Positions 18,708 through 27,557 of a DNA stretch of 64,000 nt are shown piece after piece. The stretch is from Bacteroidales bacterium (lineage in GTDB: Bacteria > Bacteroidota > Bacteroidia > Bacteroidales > UBA932). The notes below the pieces were generated by a model. The model saw only the letters and a program-made list of their open reading frames with translations, ran no database searches and had not been told where the DNA came from. The stretch spans positions 21,312 to 85,311 of the forward strand of contig JAFSPR010000052.1 of assembly GCA_017451395.1 (NCBI GenBank). Direction: 5' to 3'. Numbering within the stretch: the stretch's first letter is position 1; each line of letters begins with the position of its first letter. The position numbers were made by a program, and so were the translations under genes.

Positions 18708-18739
18708 TTTTTAGTAGGTTTTGGTTTTGTTTTATCGGA

Positions 18740-18747
18740 CAAAATTA
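18740..18747 (-). promoter_or_regulatory. -7 promoter box of the spt operon
   Basis: TAATTTTG on the minus strand, in the divergent region with glnS; fits TAnnTTTG. Confidence 0.5.
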
Positions 18748-18788
18748 CTAAAAAATTTTTTAACGGGAAATATGTGCCTTTTTTTTAG

Positions 18789-18796
18789 TAACTTTG
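18789..18796 (+). promoter_or_regulatory. -7 promoter box of glnS
   Basis: TAACTTTG, 17 bp before the glnS ATG; fits TAnnTTTG. Confidence 0.55.
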
Positions 18797-18813
18797 GGGG
18801 TTAATATAATATT

Positions 18814-20448
18814 ATGGAAGAGCGTAAACTTAACTTCATTGAAGAAATCATCGAGAAGGATCTCGCAGAGGGCAAGGTAGATTCCATTATGACCCGCTTC
18901 CCTCCGGAGCCCAACGGATATCTGCACCTTGGCCACGCCAAGAGCATCTGCCTCAACTTCGGCCTTGCCCAGAAGTACGGCGGCAAAACCAATCTGCGTT
19001 ATGACGATACAAACCCCACAAAGGAGGACACCGAATATGTAGACTCCATCAAGGAAGACATCAAGTGGCTTGGATTCCAGTGGGACAAGGAACTCTACGC
19101 CTCGGATTATTTCGACCAACTCTATGAATGGGCGGAAGAACTGATCAAGAGGGGCCTCGCATACGTGGATGACCAGACCCAGGACCAGATCCGTGAAAAC
19201 CGCGGCACCGTGGACAAGCCCGGCACCCCCAGCCCCTGGAGAGACCGCAGCGTTGAGGAAAACCTCAGGCTCTTCCGTGAGATGAAAGCCGGAAAGTACG
19301 CTGAAGGAGAGAAGGTGCTCCGCGCAAAGATAGATATGGCGCATCCCAATATGATGTTCCGCGACCCTCTCCTTTACCGCATCAAGTTTGCCCATCATCA
19401 CCGTACCGGGGACAAGTGGTGCATATACCCTATGTATGACTTCACCCACGGCCAGTGTGACTCCATAGAGCATATCACCCACAGTATCTGCACCCTGGAA
19501 TTCGATGTACATCGGCCCCTCTATGACTGGTTCATCGAGACTCTCGGCATCTATCCCAGCCATCAGTACGAGTTCGCCCGCCTCAACCTCACCTATACCC
19601 TTATGAGCAAGCGCAAACTCCTGGAACTTGTCCAGAAGGGCCTTGTGAGCGGTTGGGACGATCCCCGGATGCCCACCCTCTGCGGTGTGCGCCGCCGCGG
19701 CTACACGGCAAACGCCCTCCGTATGTTCTGCGACAAGATAGGCGTTTCAAAGCGTGACCAGTTAATGGACATCCAACTCCTTGAGTGGTGCGTAAGGCAG
19801 GATCTCAATGAGCGCAGCAATCGCTACATGGTTGTCCAGGACCCTGTGAAACTTACCATCACCAACTGGCCTGAAGGCAAGGTGGAGTGGTTCGACTGCC
19901 CGCTCAACCCCGCAGACCCTGAAGGCGCAAAGCGCAGGGTCCCCTTCACCGGCAATCTTCTCATAGACCGCGCGGATTTCATGGAGGACGCCCCCAAGAA
20001 GTTCTTCCGTCTTAAACCGGACGGCGAGGTACGCCTCAAATACACCTACATCGTGAAGTGCAATGAGGTAATTAAGGATGAGAACGGAGAGATTGTGGAA
20101 CTGAAGTGCACCTATGACCCTTCACCGGAATACCGTCCCGTAAAGGGCACCATCCACTGGGTAAGCGAGGCTCACGCCAAGGAACTGGAACTGAGAAACT
20201 ACGACCGCCTCTTCACCCTGGCCGATATGTCACAGGTGCCTGAGGACATGGATTACAAGGATTTCCTCAATCCGGATTCCCTCATCATAGGAAAGGGATA
20301 CGCAGAGCCCGCCCTTCTTGAGGACAATTCCGGCATCGCCGTCCAGTTTGAGCGTACCGGCTACTACGTCCTTGACAAGGACTCCACCCCGGAGCATCCC
20401 GTCTTCAACAAGACCACAGCCCTCAAAGACTCCTACAAACCCGAGTAG
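18814..20448 (+). CDS. glnS: Glutaminyl-tRNA synthetase
   Basis: 544 residues, class I synthetase charging tRNA-Gln. The HIGH-type motif is PPEPNGYLHLGHAKS (about residues 30-44), the KMSKS equivalent is LMSKRKL, and the catalytic core ends in the GlnRS-specific LCGVRRRGYTANALR. The C-terminal anticodon-binding beta-barrels are complete (VQFERTGYYVLDKDS). Its presence shows that this organism makes Gln-tRNA directly. Monocistronic: own promoter and a downstream hairpin shared with the convergent gene. Confidence 0.97.
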   Translation: MEERKLNFIEEIIEKDLAEGKVDSIMTRFPPEPNGYLHLGHAKSICLNFGLAQKYGGKTNLRYDDTNPTKEDTEYVDSIKEDIKWLGFQWDKELYASDYFDQLYEWAEELIKRGLAYVDDQTQDQIRENRGTVDKPGTPSPWRDRSVEENLRLFREMKAGKYAEGEKVLRAKIDMAHPNMMFRDPLLYRIKFAHHHRTGDKWCIYPMYDFTHGQCDSIEHITHSICTLEFDVHRPLYDWFIETLGIYPSHQYEFARLNLTYTLMSKRKLLELVQKGLVSGWDDPRMPTLCGVRRRGYTANALRMFCDKIGVSKRDQLMDIQLLEWCVRQDLNERSNRYMVVQDPVKLTITNWPEGKVEWFDCPLNPADPEGAKRRVPFTGNLLIDRADFMEDAPKKFFRLKPDGEVRLKYTYIVKCNEVIKDENGEIVELKCTYDPSPEYRPVKGTIHWVSEAHAKELELRNYDRLFTLADMSQVPEDMDYKDFLNPDSLIIGKGYAEPALLEDNSGIAVQFERTGYYVLDKDSTPEHPVFNKTTALKDSYKPE

Positions 20449-20491
20449 CCGTGGAGGCAACTCTCTGACTATCTGCAAGTTACACAAAATA

Positions 20492-20513
20492 GGGTGCCGG
20501 AAATCCGACACCC
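20492..20513. terminator. Hairpin between convergent glnS and the aspartokinase-like gene
   Basis: GGGTGCCGGA / TCCGACACCC, 2-nt spacer in the centre (one mismatch), so probably an imperfect 9-bp stem. It could serve both strands. Confidence 0.6.
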
Positions 20514-20563
20514 TCATTTATGTAAAACACTAAGTATCAACAACTTATCTCCACGCAATCTTA

Positions 20564-21799
20564 TTAAAGCAGCGCCGCGGCCTTCTCTACATCGGCAGCC
20601 TTCACAACCAGGGAGATTGAGAGTTCCTCACCGCCCTGGGCCGAGGCTATGATGTTGATGCCGGCCTGCCCCATCTTATTGTAGATTGCGGCCGACGTTC
20701 CGGGAAGATTCCTCATACGGCTTCCGAAGACCGTAACGATTCCAACCTCCTGGTTGGCCACCACTACGTCGTCAAGGGGAAGCAGAGGGTTGTCCTTGAA
20801 AAGGCTCTGGATAGCGCACACGCAGCGGTCTTTATCTACGCTCTTCACGGCAAAGGAAATGCTGTATTCGGATGAAGTCTGGGCTATGAAACGGACGTTT
20901 ACGTGAGCCTGGGCAAGGGTGGAGAAAATGGCCCCTGACATACCTACGCGGCCAAGAAGGCCCGTTCCGTAAACGGTGATAAGGTCAAGGTCCCGGTCCA
21001 CGATGACTGCCGTAGAATGGGAAGATGTGCTTGAGATGAGAGTACCTTCAAACGAAGGATCCGTAATGTCCTTCACCACGATGGGGATGCCGGCGTTCTT
21101 TGCGGGCCACACGGCCGATGATGCAAACGCCGCGTGCTCCTGGGAGCAGTAATGGGCGGCTTCTTCGTAAGTCATAGCGGCCTCTGACTGGAAAGCCCTG
21201 CCGTCTACGTAAAACTCTATGGATTCAGCCTCAAGCGTGGCGCCGATGAGCGATGCCATAAGATGGGCGCCGTCCTTCCCCACCCTCACTATATAACCGG
21301 TGGTGAGCCTGCCGTAGCCGCCGGGGATGATGAGTCCGGGAACACAGCGTTCACGGATCTGGGCCTGGGACTGCTGCCAGTCAAAGTGCTGGACGGAGTG
21401 GCAGATCATAAGTTCAGTGCCGTCAAGGAGCCTGCCGTGGGCCTTTGTGCCGATAGCCTCCGCGCAAAGGCGCGCGCACTTTGCCATAACGTAATCCTGG
21501 ATGGCATTACGTTCTGTCTGGACATACATTGCCTCCCTGATGTATCCCGACACCGTGTCCAGGATTGTGTCCACCTTCTCACGGTATGAGGGGGCCTCTT
21601 CCAGGGAATAGAAATACTCCTTGATGGACTCCATCTGGGCCGATGCGTTCTTTTTCCTGTCTATGGTAACGCTGATGGCCTCTGAGAACAGGGACTCGAT
21701 GGCTCTTTCGGGACGGATGACGGCAATGACGTCTTCAGTACAAAGTTCCGCGATGCGGCCGGCGAACTGCCTCTTGAGATAGAACGACCTTACAATCAT
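20564..21799 (-). CDS. Aspartokinase-like protein with degenerate kinase domain and tandem ACT domains
   Basis: 411 residues. The C-terminal 130 residues are two ACT domains of aspartokinase type (ITVYGTGLLGRVGMSGAIFS and VTVFGSRMRNLPGTSAAIY). The upstream part aligns in order with the amino-acid-kinase fold (GYGRLTTGYIVRVGKDGAHLMASLIGA, then VDGR, then AKNAGIPIVVKD), but the N-terminal KFGGTS nucleotide motif is absent, the GRGGSD motif reads GKDG, and the DVDG/DPR region is altered. It is therefore either a catalytically dead regulator or an enzyme with changed chemistry. Annotating it plainly as lysC would overclaim. Divergent promoter shared with yicC. Confidence 0.75.
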   Translation of the reverse strand: MIVRSFYLKRQFAGRIAELCTEDVIAVIRPERAIESLFSEAISVTIDRKKNASAQMESIKEYFYSLEEAPSYREKVDTILDTVSGYIREAMYVQTERNAIQDYVMAKCARLCAEAIGTKAHGRLLDGTELMICHSVQHFDWQQSQAQIRERCVPGLIIPGGYGRLTTGYIVRVGKDGAHLMASLIGATLEAESIEFYVDGRAFQSEAAMTYEEAAHYCSQEHAAFASSAVWPAKNAGIPIVVKDITDPSFEGTLISSTSSHSTAVIVDRDLDLITVYGTGLLGRVGMSGAIFSTLAQAHVNVRFIAQTSSEYSISFAVKSVDKDRCVCAIQSLFKDNPLLPLDDVVVANQEVGIVTVFGSRMRNLPGTSAAIYNKMGQAGINIIASAQGGEELSISLVVKAADVEKAAALL

Positions 21800-21843
21800 A
21801 ATCTGCTGTGTTTTTTATAACGCTTTCCAGTTATTCTCAATTC

Positions 21844-21872
21844 ACAAATATAAGGAAAAAAAGCTATATTTG
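21844..21872. promoter_or_regulatory. Back-to-back promoters for the aspartokinase-like gene and yicC
   Basis: TATATTTG on the minus strand (21844-21851) and TATATTTG on the plus strand (21865-21872) lie 13 bp apart. Both match the -7 consensus, so the two genes probably share a small control region. Confidence 0.55.
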
Positions 21873-21892
21873 TATTCACAAATTCTCAAATT

Positions 21893-22792
21893 ATGATTCA
21901 ATCAATGACCGGCTACGGCAAGGCCGAAGTAGTCCTCTCCGGTGGTAAACTCACCATAGAGATACGCGCCCTCAACTCAAAAAGCGCAGACATCAACATA
22001 AAAAGTTCACTTCTTCCAAAGGATAAAGATCTGGTAGTGAGGAAGATGCTGGGAGATGCCCTGGTCCGCGGCACCATAGACCTTTTCCTTAACTGGGAAG
22101 ACGGCGCGGAGGAATCGGCCCATCAGATCAACCCCGATGTCTTCCACAGTTACTGGCAAAGCGCAGTTAAGGCGATGGACGCGGAAACCGTCCTTACCAA
22201 AACCTTCCTCAAGGATCCGGGCGTTGGAAGCATCCTTGCAAGCGGCATCCTGAGGCTCCCTGACGTAGTTGACTCTAAGAAGGCCGATGTAATAACTCCG
22301 GAAAACTGGCCTCTTGTGGAGGCCGGAATCAAGGAAGCCCTGAAGCAGATATGCGCATACAGGGCCACTGAAGGCAAGGCACTTTATGCCGATGTAACCT
22401 CTCGCGTGGACCTTATCCTCTCCTATTATAATGAAGTGGAAGCCCTTGAGGGAGAACGTATCCAGTCCGTCAGGGACAAACTCTCAAAGGCGATGCAGGA
22501 CCTTCAGGTAAAGGCCGATCCCTCCCGCTTTGAGCAGGAGATGATCTTCTACCTTGAGAAATACGACATAAATGAGGAAAAGGTGCGCCTCAGGCAGCAC
22601 TGCAAGTATTTCCGTGAAGTAATAGACTCGGAGCCCTACCCCGGCAAGAAACTGGGATTCATAATCCAGGAGATGGGAAGGGAGATAAACACCACCGGAT
22701 CCAAGGCAAATCACGCCGGAATCCAGCAACTTGTGGTAAAAATGAAGGACGAACTTGAAAAAATTCGTGAGCAGTCAATGAATATTCTGTAG
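21893..22792 (+). CDS. yicC: YicC/YloC family endoribonuclease
   Basis: 299 residues. Starts with the family hallmark MIQSMTGYGKAE and the ALNSKSADINIK segment; the C-terminal domain DUF1732 is complete (FIIQEMGREINTTGSKA, then KMKDELEKIREQSMNIL). YicC proteins are endoribonucleases implicated in RNA turnover. ATG start 20 bp after a -7 box. In many genomes gmk follows yicC; here it does not, and a hairpin ends the unit. Confidence 0.93.
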   Translation: MIQSMTGYGKAEVVLSGGKLTIEIRALNSKSADINIKSSLLPKDKDLVVRKMLGDALVRGTIDLFLNWEDGAEESAHQINPDVFHSYWQSAVKAMDAETVLTKTFLKDPGVGSILASGILRLPDVVDSKKADVITPENWPLVEAGIKEALKQICAYRATEGKALYADVTSRVDLILSYYNEVEALEGERIQSVRDKLSKAMQDLQVKADPSRFEQEMIFYLEKYDINEEKVRLRQHCKYFREVIDSEPYPGKKLGFIIQEMGREINTTGSKANHAGIQQLVVKMKDELEKIREQSMNIL

Positions 22793-22835
22793 GTTTCTGA
22801 CCATCTAATATCCTCTCATTCAGCAACTTATCCGT

Positions 22836-22849
22836 TTTCCCGCGGGAAA
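22836..22849. repeat. Perfect 14-bp palindrome upstream of the fimbrial operon
   Basis: TTTCCCGCGGGAAA, fully self-complementary, about 120 bp before the first fimbrial gene. It could be a dimeric operator or part of the yicC 3' end. Confidence 0.35.
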
Positions 22850-22861
22850 CGTTTCATTCAG

Positions 22862-22898
22862 CCCCTGTAACCAACTGATTTTCAGAAGGTTACGGGGG
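22862..22898 (+). terminator. Hairpin terminating yicC
   Basis: CCCCTGTAACC pairs with GGTTACGGGG across a 15-nt loop, followed by TTTAAAAAT. Separates yicC from the fimbrial operon. Confidence 0.55.
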
Positions 22899-22970
22899 TT
22901 TAAAAATAAAACGTGTCATCTTTTCTTTACCCTTTTTTCTTCATTTCTTTGCCAGCAAAACGAAAAAGGA

Positions 22971-23531
22971 ATGAAAAGTATACGCATATTCCTCCTTGCC
23001 GCGGCCCTCCTTGCGGGCGGCTCAGAGGCCATTGCCCAGCGCTTTGCCGTGGGCACCAACGCCGTGGACTGGATCTCACTCGGGACCGTCAACGCCGAGG
23101 CGTCCATAGCAGTCTCCCAGCACGTCTCCGTCCACGTGGGGGCGGAACTGAATCCCTGGACATTCAAGGCCGGGGATAAGGAAACGCAGTTCGAAGCCCG
23201 CCAGAACTCCTACTGGGCCGGGGCACGCTGGTGGCCCTGGCACGTCTATTCCGGCTGGTGGGCGGGAGGCGACGCCCGTTACAGCGTCTATAACATCGGC
23301 GGCATCTGGAGCCGCGAGGCAGAGGAAGGCGACGCCTGGGGCGCCGGCGCCTACGGCGGCTATTCGATAATGCTCAGCGAGTTCTGGAACCTGGACCTCG
23401 GGGTGGGCCTCTGGGGAGGTTACAAGCGCTACACCCGCTACGCCTGCCCCCTCTGCGGGGTGAGGACGGAGGAGGGCGGGAAGCCCTTCATACTTCCGGA
23501 TGCCAGGATTGCCATACAACTTATCTTCTAG
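22971..23531 (+). CDS. DUF3575 outer-membrane protein, first gene of the fimbrial operon
   Basis: 186 residues. Signal peptide (GGSEAIAQR), then amphipathic strands rich in Trp and Tyr (WAGARWWPWHVYSGWW) ending in IAIQLIF, a small beta-barrel. The N-terminal RFAVGTNAVDWISLGTVNAEASIAVS is the DUF3575 signature, a family regularly found at the head of Bacteroidales fimbriae loci. Preceded by the AAAAGGA tract just before the ATG. Probably outer membrane; its precise role in fimbria assembly is unknown. Confidence 0.8.
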   Translation: MKSIRIFLLAAALLAGGSEAIAQRFAVGTNAVDWISLGTVNAEASIAVSQHVSVHVGAELNPWTFKAGDKETQFEARQNSYWAGARWWPWHVYSGWWAGGDARYSVYNIGGIWSREAEEGDAWGAGAYGGYSIMLSEFWNLDLGVGLWGGYKRYTRYACPLCGVRTEEGGKPFILPDARIAIQLIF

Positions 23532-23542
23532 AATCCGGTGCT

Positions 23543-25513
23543 ATGAAAAAACCTTTCATAATTATACTCATAATACTCTTTTTGGCAGGGAGTTGCGGAG
23601 AGACTAAAAAAATTCAATCACTTCATAACCAGAGGCTCTCCGCAAGCCTTGCCCTGTCCAGAAATGAAGTTGCCGAGGAGCGGAAGGTCATTGCTTCGGC
23701 CCCGCGTGACACCATCACCGTGACGGGAGAGAACGGGGAGACCCTCCTTCTGATGAAAGCCGTCAGGGACGAGGAGTCCGGTGAGATGGTGGCGCATGAC
23801 GTGATCAACGCGGCGGTCATCACCGCGAGGTTCCGAAACGTTGCCGAGAGGCACGGACGGGTGGACCTGAGATTTGAGGTCATAGTCCCTCAGGAGATGA
23901 TGGACACCCGCTGGCAGCTCCAGTTCTACCCGGATATGTTCATCCTCGAGGATAGCATCCGCCTGGAACCAGTCATCATCACTGGGAGCGAGTTCCGCTC
24001 CCGCCAGCTCCGCGGCTATGAGCTCTATGACAGGTATATACGCTCAATCATAACGGACACCACGGCCTTTATCGACTGGAGGAACCTCAATATATGGATA
24101 GCCCGTAACCTGCCCGAACTCTATAAGTACAAGAACGACTCCACCTTCGTCTCAGAGACCGCCTTCCATTCCCTCTTCGGGCCCACCGAGGCCGATGCCA
24201 TAAGGCACTATACCTTCTGGCACCGGAGGTATTACCACGAGAAGAAATGGCACCAAAGAGGCGCCAAGTTCCAGGAGTACGTCAAGGCACCGATTGTAAC
24301 CGAAGGGATACGCCTTGATACCGTCCTCCGTGACATAGACGGCAACTTCGTCTACCAGTATACCCAGAGTATAAGGACACGTCCTAAGCTCCGTAAGGTG
24401 GACATAGTCCTCTCCGGGGATATATTCGAGCAGGAACACCATCTCTACACCATGCCCCGCTCAGAACCCCTTACCTTCTATATCAGTTCCCTGTCGGCCT
24501 TTGTGGACACCAGGGAGCGTTACCTCACCCGTGTGCTCGAGAGGAAGGCCGCGGCCAACACCGCCTGCTATGTGGACTTCGCTTCGGGAAGTAGCGAGAT
24601 CGACCTCTCCCTCGGCCATAACGCCACTGAGATGGGGCGTATCCGGGGGAATATCCTGGAACTCCTCCAGAACACCTCCTTCGATCTTGACAGCATAGTG
24701 ATAAGTGCATCGGCCTCCCCTGAAGGCACCGTGAAGTCCAACGGGGCGCTTGCGGAAAGGCGCGCCGCGGCGGTGGCAACTTACTTTGACGATTACATCC
24801 GTCACTGGATGGATTCCGTCAAGAGGAACTCCTTCTCCGTGAGCGTGGACGATTCCGGCAGGGAGTCCATCGGCCACAATACATCAATACCTGCCTCCAT
24901 CCCTTTCCTCTCCCGCTCCAGCGGCGAGAACTGGCCCTACCTTGGCGTCCTCGTGGATGAGGACACGGTGATGACTTCTTCCGACAAACTCTCTTTCATC
25001 CGTCACCTGGAGACCGCCGATGTGGACGAGCGCGAGAGGGGGATGCAGGGGGAATCCTGGTACCGCTACATGAGGGAGAACCTCTATCCTAGGCTCCGGA
25101 CGGTCCGCTTTGATTTCTTCCTCCACCGGAAGGGAATGGTGAAGGATACGGTCCACACCACGGAACTTGACACCACATATATGCGTGGCGTTAGGCTCCT
25201 CCGGGAGAGGGAGTACGAGAAAGCTCTCACCTGCCTTCGGGACTACCGCGACTACAACACGGCCATCGCCTACGTGTCCCTTGACTACAACGCCTCCGCG
25301 ATGGCTATCCTCCAGGAGCTCCCCCGGACACCCCAGGTGAGCTACATGCTGGCACTCCTCTATGCCCGTGCCGGGGATGACGGGAAGGCCGTGGAGAACT
25401 ACCTCCGTGCCTGCCGCGATGACCGCTCCTATGTCTTCCGCGGGAACCTGGACCCGGAGATCTACGTCCTTATACAGCGTTACGGGCTCAACAAAGATGA
25501 CGAAACCTTTTGA
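23543..25513 (+). CDS. Lipoprotein with OmpA-like and TPR regions (fimbrial locus)
   Basis: 656 residues. Lipobox LAGSC (Cys about 18). The N-terminal 300 residues form the DUF3868-type region usual in this position of Bacteroidales fimbriae loci. At about residues 385-420 is an OmpA-like peptidoglycan-binding segment (SASASPEGTVKSNGALAERR). The last 110 residues contain TPR-like repeats (REREYEKALTCLRDY, AGDDGKAVENYLRA). It probably anchors or organises the fimbrial machinery between outer membrane and peptidoglycan. It follows the DUF3575 gene by 11 bp. Confidence 0.72.
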   Translation: MKKPFIIILIILFLAGSCGETKKIQSLHNQRLSASLALSRNEVAEERKVIASAPRDTITVTGENGETLLLMKAVRDEESGEMVAHDVINAAVITARFRNVAERHGRVDLRFEVIVPQEMMDTRWQLQFYPDMFILEDSIRLEPVIITGSEFRSRQLRGYELYDRYIRSIITDTTAFIDWRNLNIWIARNLPELYKYKNDSTFVSETAFHSLFGPTEADAIRHYTFWHRRYYHEKKWHQRGAKFQEYVKAPIVTEGIRLDTVLRDIDGNFVYQYTQSIRTRPKLRKVDIVLSGDIFEQEHHLYTMPRSEPLTFYISSLSAFVDTRERYLTRVLERKAAANTACYVDFASGSSEIDLSLGHNATEMGRIRGNILELLQNTSFDLDSIVISASASPEGTVKSNGALAERRAAAVATYFDDYIRHWMDSVKRNSFSVSVDDSGRESIGHNTSIPASIPFLSRSSGENWPYLGVLVDEDTVMTSSDKLSFIRHLETADVDERERGMQGESWYRYMRENLYPRLRTVRFDFFLHRKGMVKDTVHTTELDTTYMRGVRLLREREYEKALTCLRDYRDYNTAIAYVSLDYNASAMAILQELPRTPQVSYMLALLYARAGDDGKAVENYLRACRDDRSYVFRGNLDPEIYVLIQRYGLNKDDETF

Positions 25514-25546
25514 TACCCATACATTAACTTTTAAACCGTTTTCATT

Positions 25547-26710
25547 ATGAAAAGATTCTTTTCACTCTTTCTGACGCTGGCCGCGGCAATCGGCCTTCTG
25601 TCCTGCAGCAAAAACGCTCCCGCCGTATCCGGAGATGCTCCGGAGGCCGTTCCCGATGCCACCCTCACCGTGAATATCGGGATGGAAAACGAGGCCGTAA
25701 AGGCCACGGCGGCGCAGGTCAAGGACTTCCAGATTGGCAAGGTGCAGGTGTTTGTCTTTGACTCCGCCGGCAAACTTGAAACCTCCTACTATGAGGAGGG
25801 CCTTGACAAGAACATCACCCACAGCGTGAAGATTGCAACCTTCACCGGGGCAAAGACCGTGTACGTGATTGTAAACCACAACCGCATCACGCATTTCAAG
25901 CCCCACACCACCACCATCACAAACCTCGAGGCGGAGATTACGGATCTTTCAATGAATACCCCCTCATCCCTTGTGATGTCAGGAAAGAACTCCGTAAATG
26001 TTAAGAAATACGGCAACAACGGCGCCGCAGGCACGGATGGGGATCTATCTGCCGTGAGCGTCTACGTAAAAAGACTTGCCGCTATGATCCAACTGGACAA
26101 TCTCCAGGTTGACTTCCGCGGCACAGATCTGGAGGGCGCGACCTTCACCGTCCAGCAGATATACCTTAAGAATGTGGTTGGAAAATCCAGGCTCGGCGTA
26201 AGCGGGCTCACCGGGGCCGCGAATTCGGCCGTACTGCCTCTTGCAATTGACGATGCCACCCACTCCAACATAGACAACTGGTACAACAAGTTCACCCTCC
26301 AGGCAAGCGGCGCTCCAGCCGTTACGTATGAAAGCGATATGGATGTGGCGTGCAATGTGTCTGGGACTGCCACAGCAATGGCCCGCCACCTGTTCGCATA
26401 CCCCAACCGCCAGGACACCGACACCCATTCACCCGCCACCGGGACCTTCAGTCCCAGACACACGCGCTTTGTCATAAAGGCCCACGTGAAGGCCGCGGCG
26501 GGCTACAGTGACTATGATGCCGATACCTTCTATGTGTTTGACCTCCCTGTGCTGCAGGCCAACAATATCTACAAGATCACATCAATAAAGATCACTATGC
26601 TGGGCAAGGACAGCGACGACAAGGACGACGACCTCCAGGCCGGCAAGATCCAGCCCACCATCACTGTAGATCCCTGGAACGGACCCATCAGCCTGTCCTA
26701 TGAATTCTAG
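25547..26710 (+). CDS. Major fimbrillin (FimA/Mfa1-like lipoprotein)
   Basis: 387 residues. Lipobox LLSC, then an acidic linker and two beta-sandwich domains. As in FimA/Mfa1 there is an early KVQVFVFDSAGKLE strand, AVSVYVKRLAAMIQLDNLQV at the domain boundary (where the Rgp-type processing Arg/Lys lies in Porphyromonas) and a C-terminal ITVDPWNGPISLSYEF strand of the kind used in donor-strand exchange. It is the best candidate for the polymerising stalk subunit. Its stop codon overlaps the downstream anchor gene by 11 bases. Confidence 0.85.
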   Translation: MKRFFSLFLTLAAAIGLLSCSKNAPAVSGDAPEAVPDATLTVNIGMENEAVKATAAQVKDFQIGKVQVFVFDSAGKLETSYYEEGLDKNITHSVKIATFTGAKTVYVIVNHNRITHFKPHTTTITNLEAEITDLSMNTPSSLVMSGKNSVNVKKYGNNGAAGTDGDLSAVSVYVKRLAAMIQLDNLQVDFRGTDLEGATFTVQQIYLKNVVGKSRLGVSGLTGAANSAVLPLAIDDATHSNIDNWYNKFTLQASGAPAVTYESDMDVACNVSGTATAMARHLFAYPNRQDTDTHSPATGTFSPRHTRFVIKAHVKAAAGYSDYDADTFYVFDLPVLQANNIYKITSIKITMLGKDSDDKDDDLQAGKIQPTITVDPWNGPISLSYEF

Positions 26711-27542
26711 AACTCTCCGGGGCGGTATCCTTGCTCTCTCCCTTCTTCTTGCCTCCTGCCGCGCCGTGGTGCTGGAGGACAGGACCCTGTGCCCCAGTTT
26801 TCTCTTCTTCGATGTGGCCGATGCCTCACGCTTCCAGCGTTATACGGACGTGTTTGCAACGGTGTACACCCACCCTGACGGAAGGCTCATTGACGAAGCC
26901 GGAACCAGCGTAGGATACATTGACGACAGGCTTTTCTTCTTCACGGTAAGGGGAACCGCAGCCGTGAAGGGATACGGTCTGATGGGGCAGGAAGGACTTC
27001 TGAGAGACGGCTCCGTGTGGACCGTCCCCATCGGCAGGGACTATGCGCCCCTTTTCCGATTCGGTTATTTGGCGGAAGTCAAGGAGGAGTCCTTTACCGT
27101 CCCGGTAGAGTTTTCAAAAGAGTACTCGCACGTTAGGGTGCAGTACCTTGGTGCCGATTCGTTCGAGCACGCCGGAGGGCGTTTCCCCTTCTACATTACA
27201 GTAAGGGGAAACACCTGCGGCATAGACGCCCTCACTGGAACGCCCGTAAGGGGGCCTTTCCAGTTTACGCCGGAGGAGACGGGGATAGGCCATTTTGAGT
27301 TCACTCTCCCCCGCCAGGCCGACCACGACCTTGTCCTGGAGATGTACGCCCGGGAAGGAATGTACGAATACCGTGACTTCCAGACCTCATATAACCTCTA
27401 TGAGATTCTCCGGGACAAAGGCGGCATCACCTGGACTGAGCATAATCTCCCCGACCTTTATATTGAAATTGACTTTGAAGAGACTACCGTCAACGTAGGA
27501 GTGTATCCCTGGGGAGAGCAGGAACTGGAATACGTACTCTAG
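26700..27542 (+). CDS. Mfa2/FimB-family fimbrial anchor lipoprotein
   Basis: 280 residues. Lipobox LLASC (Cys 20), followed by the Mfa2/FimB pattern of an early V-LEDRTLC Cys and strands FLFFDVADASRF, FPFYITVRGNTCGID and LYIEIDFEETTVNVGVYPW. Members of this family fix the fimbria base to the outer membrane and set its length. The start lies inside the end of the fimbrillin gene, so the two are translationally coupled. Confidence 0.8.
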   Translation: MNSRTLRGGILALSLLLASCRAVVLEDRTLCPSFLFFDVADASRFQRYTDVFATVYTHPDGRLIDEAGTSVGYIDDRLFFFTVRGTAAVKGYGLMGQEGLLRDGSVWTVPIGRDYAPLFRFGYLAEVKEESFTVPVEFSKEYSHVRVQYLGADSFEHAGGRFPFYITVRGNTCGIDALTGTPVRGPFQFTPEETGIGHFEFTLPRQADHDLVLEMYAREGMYEYRDFQTSYNLYEILRDKGGITWTEHNLPDLYIEIDFEETTVNVGVYPWGEQELEYVL

Positions 27543-27557
27543 CAAACGGATATCATT

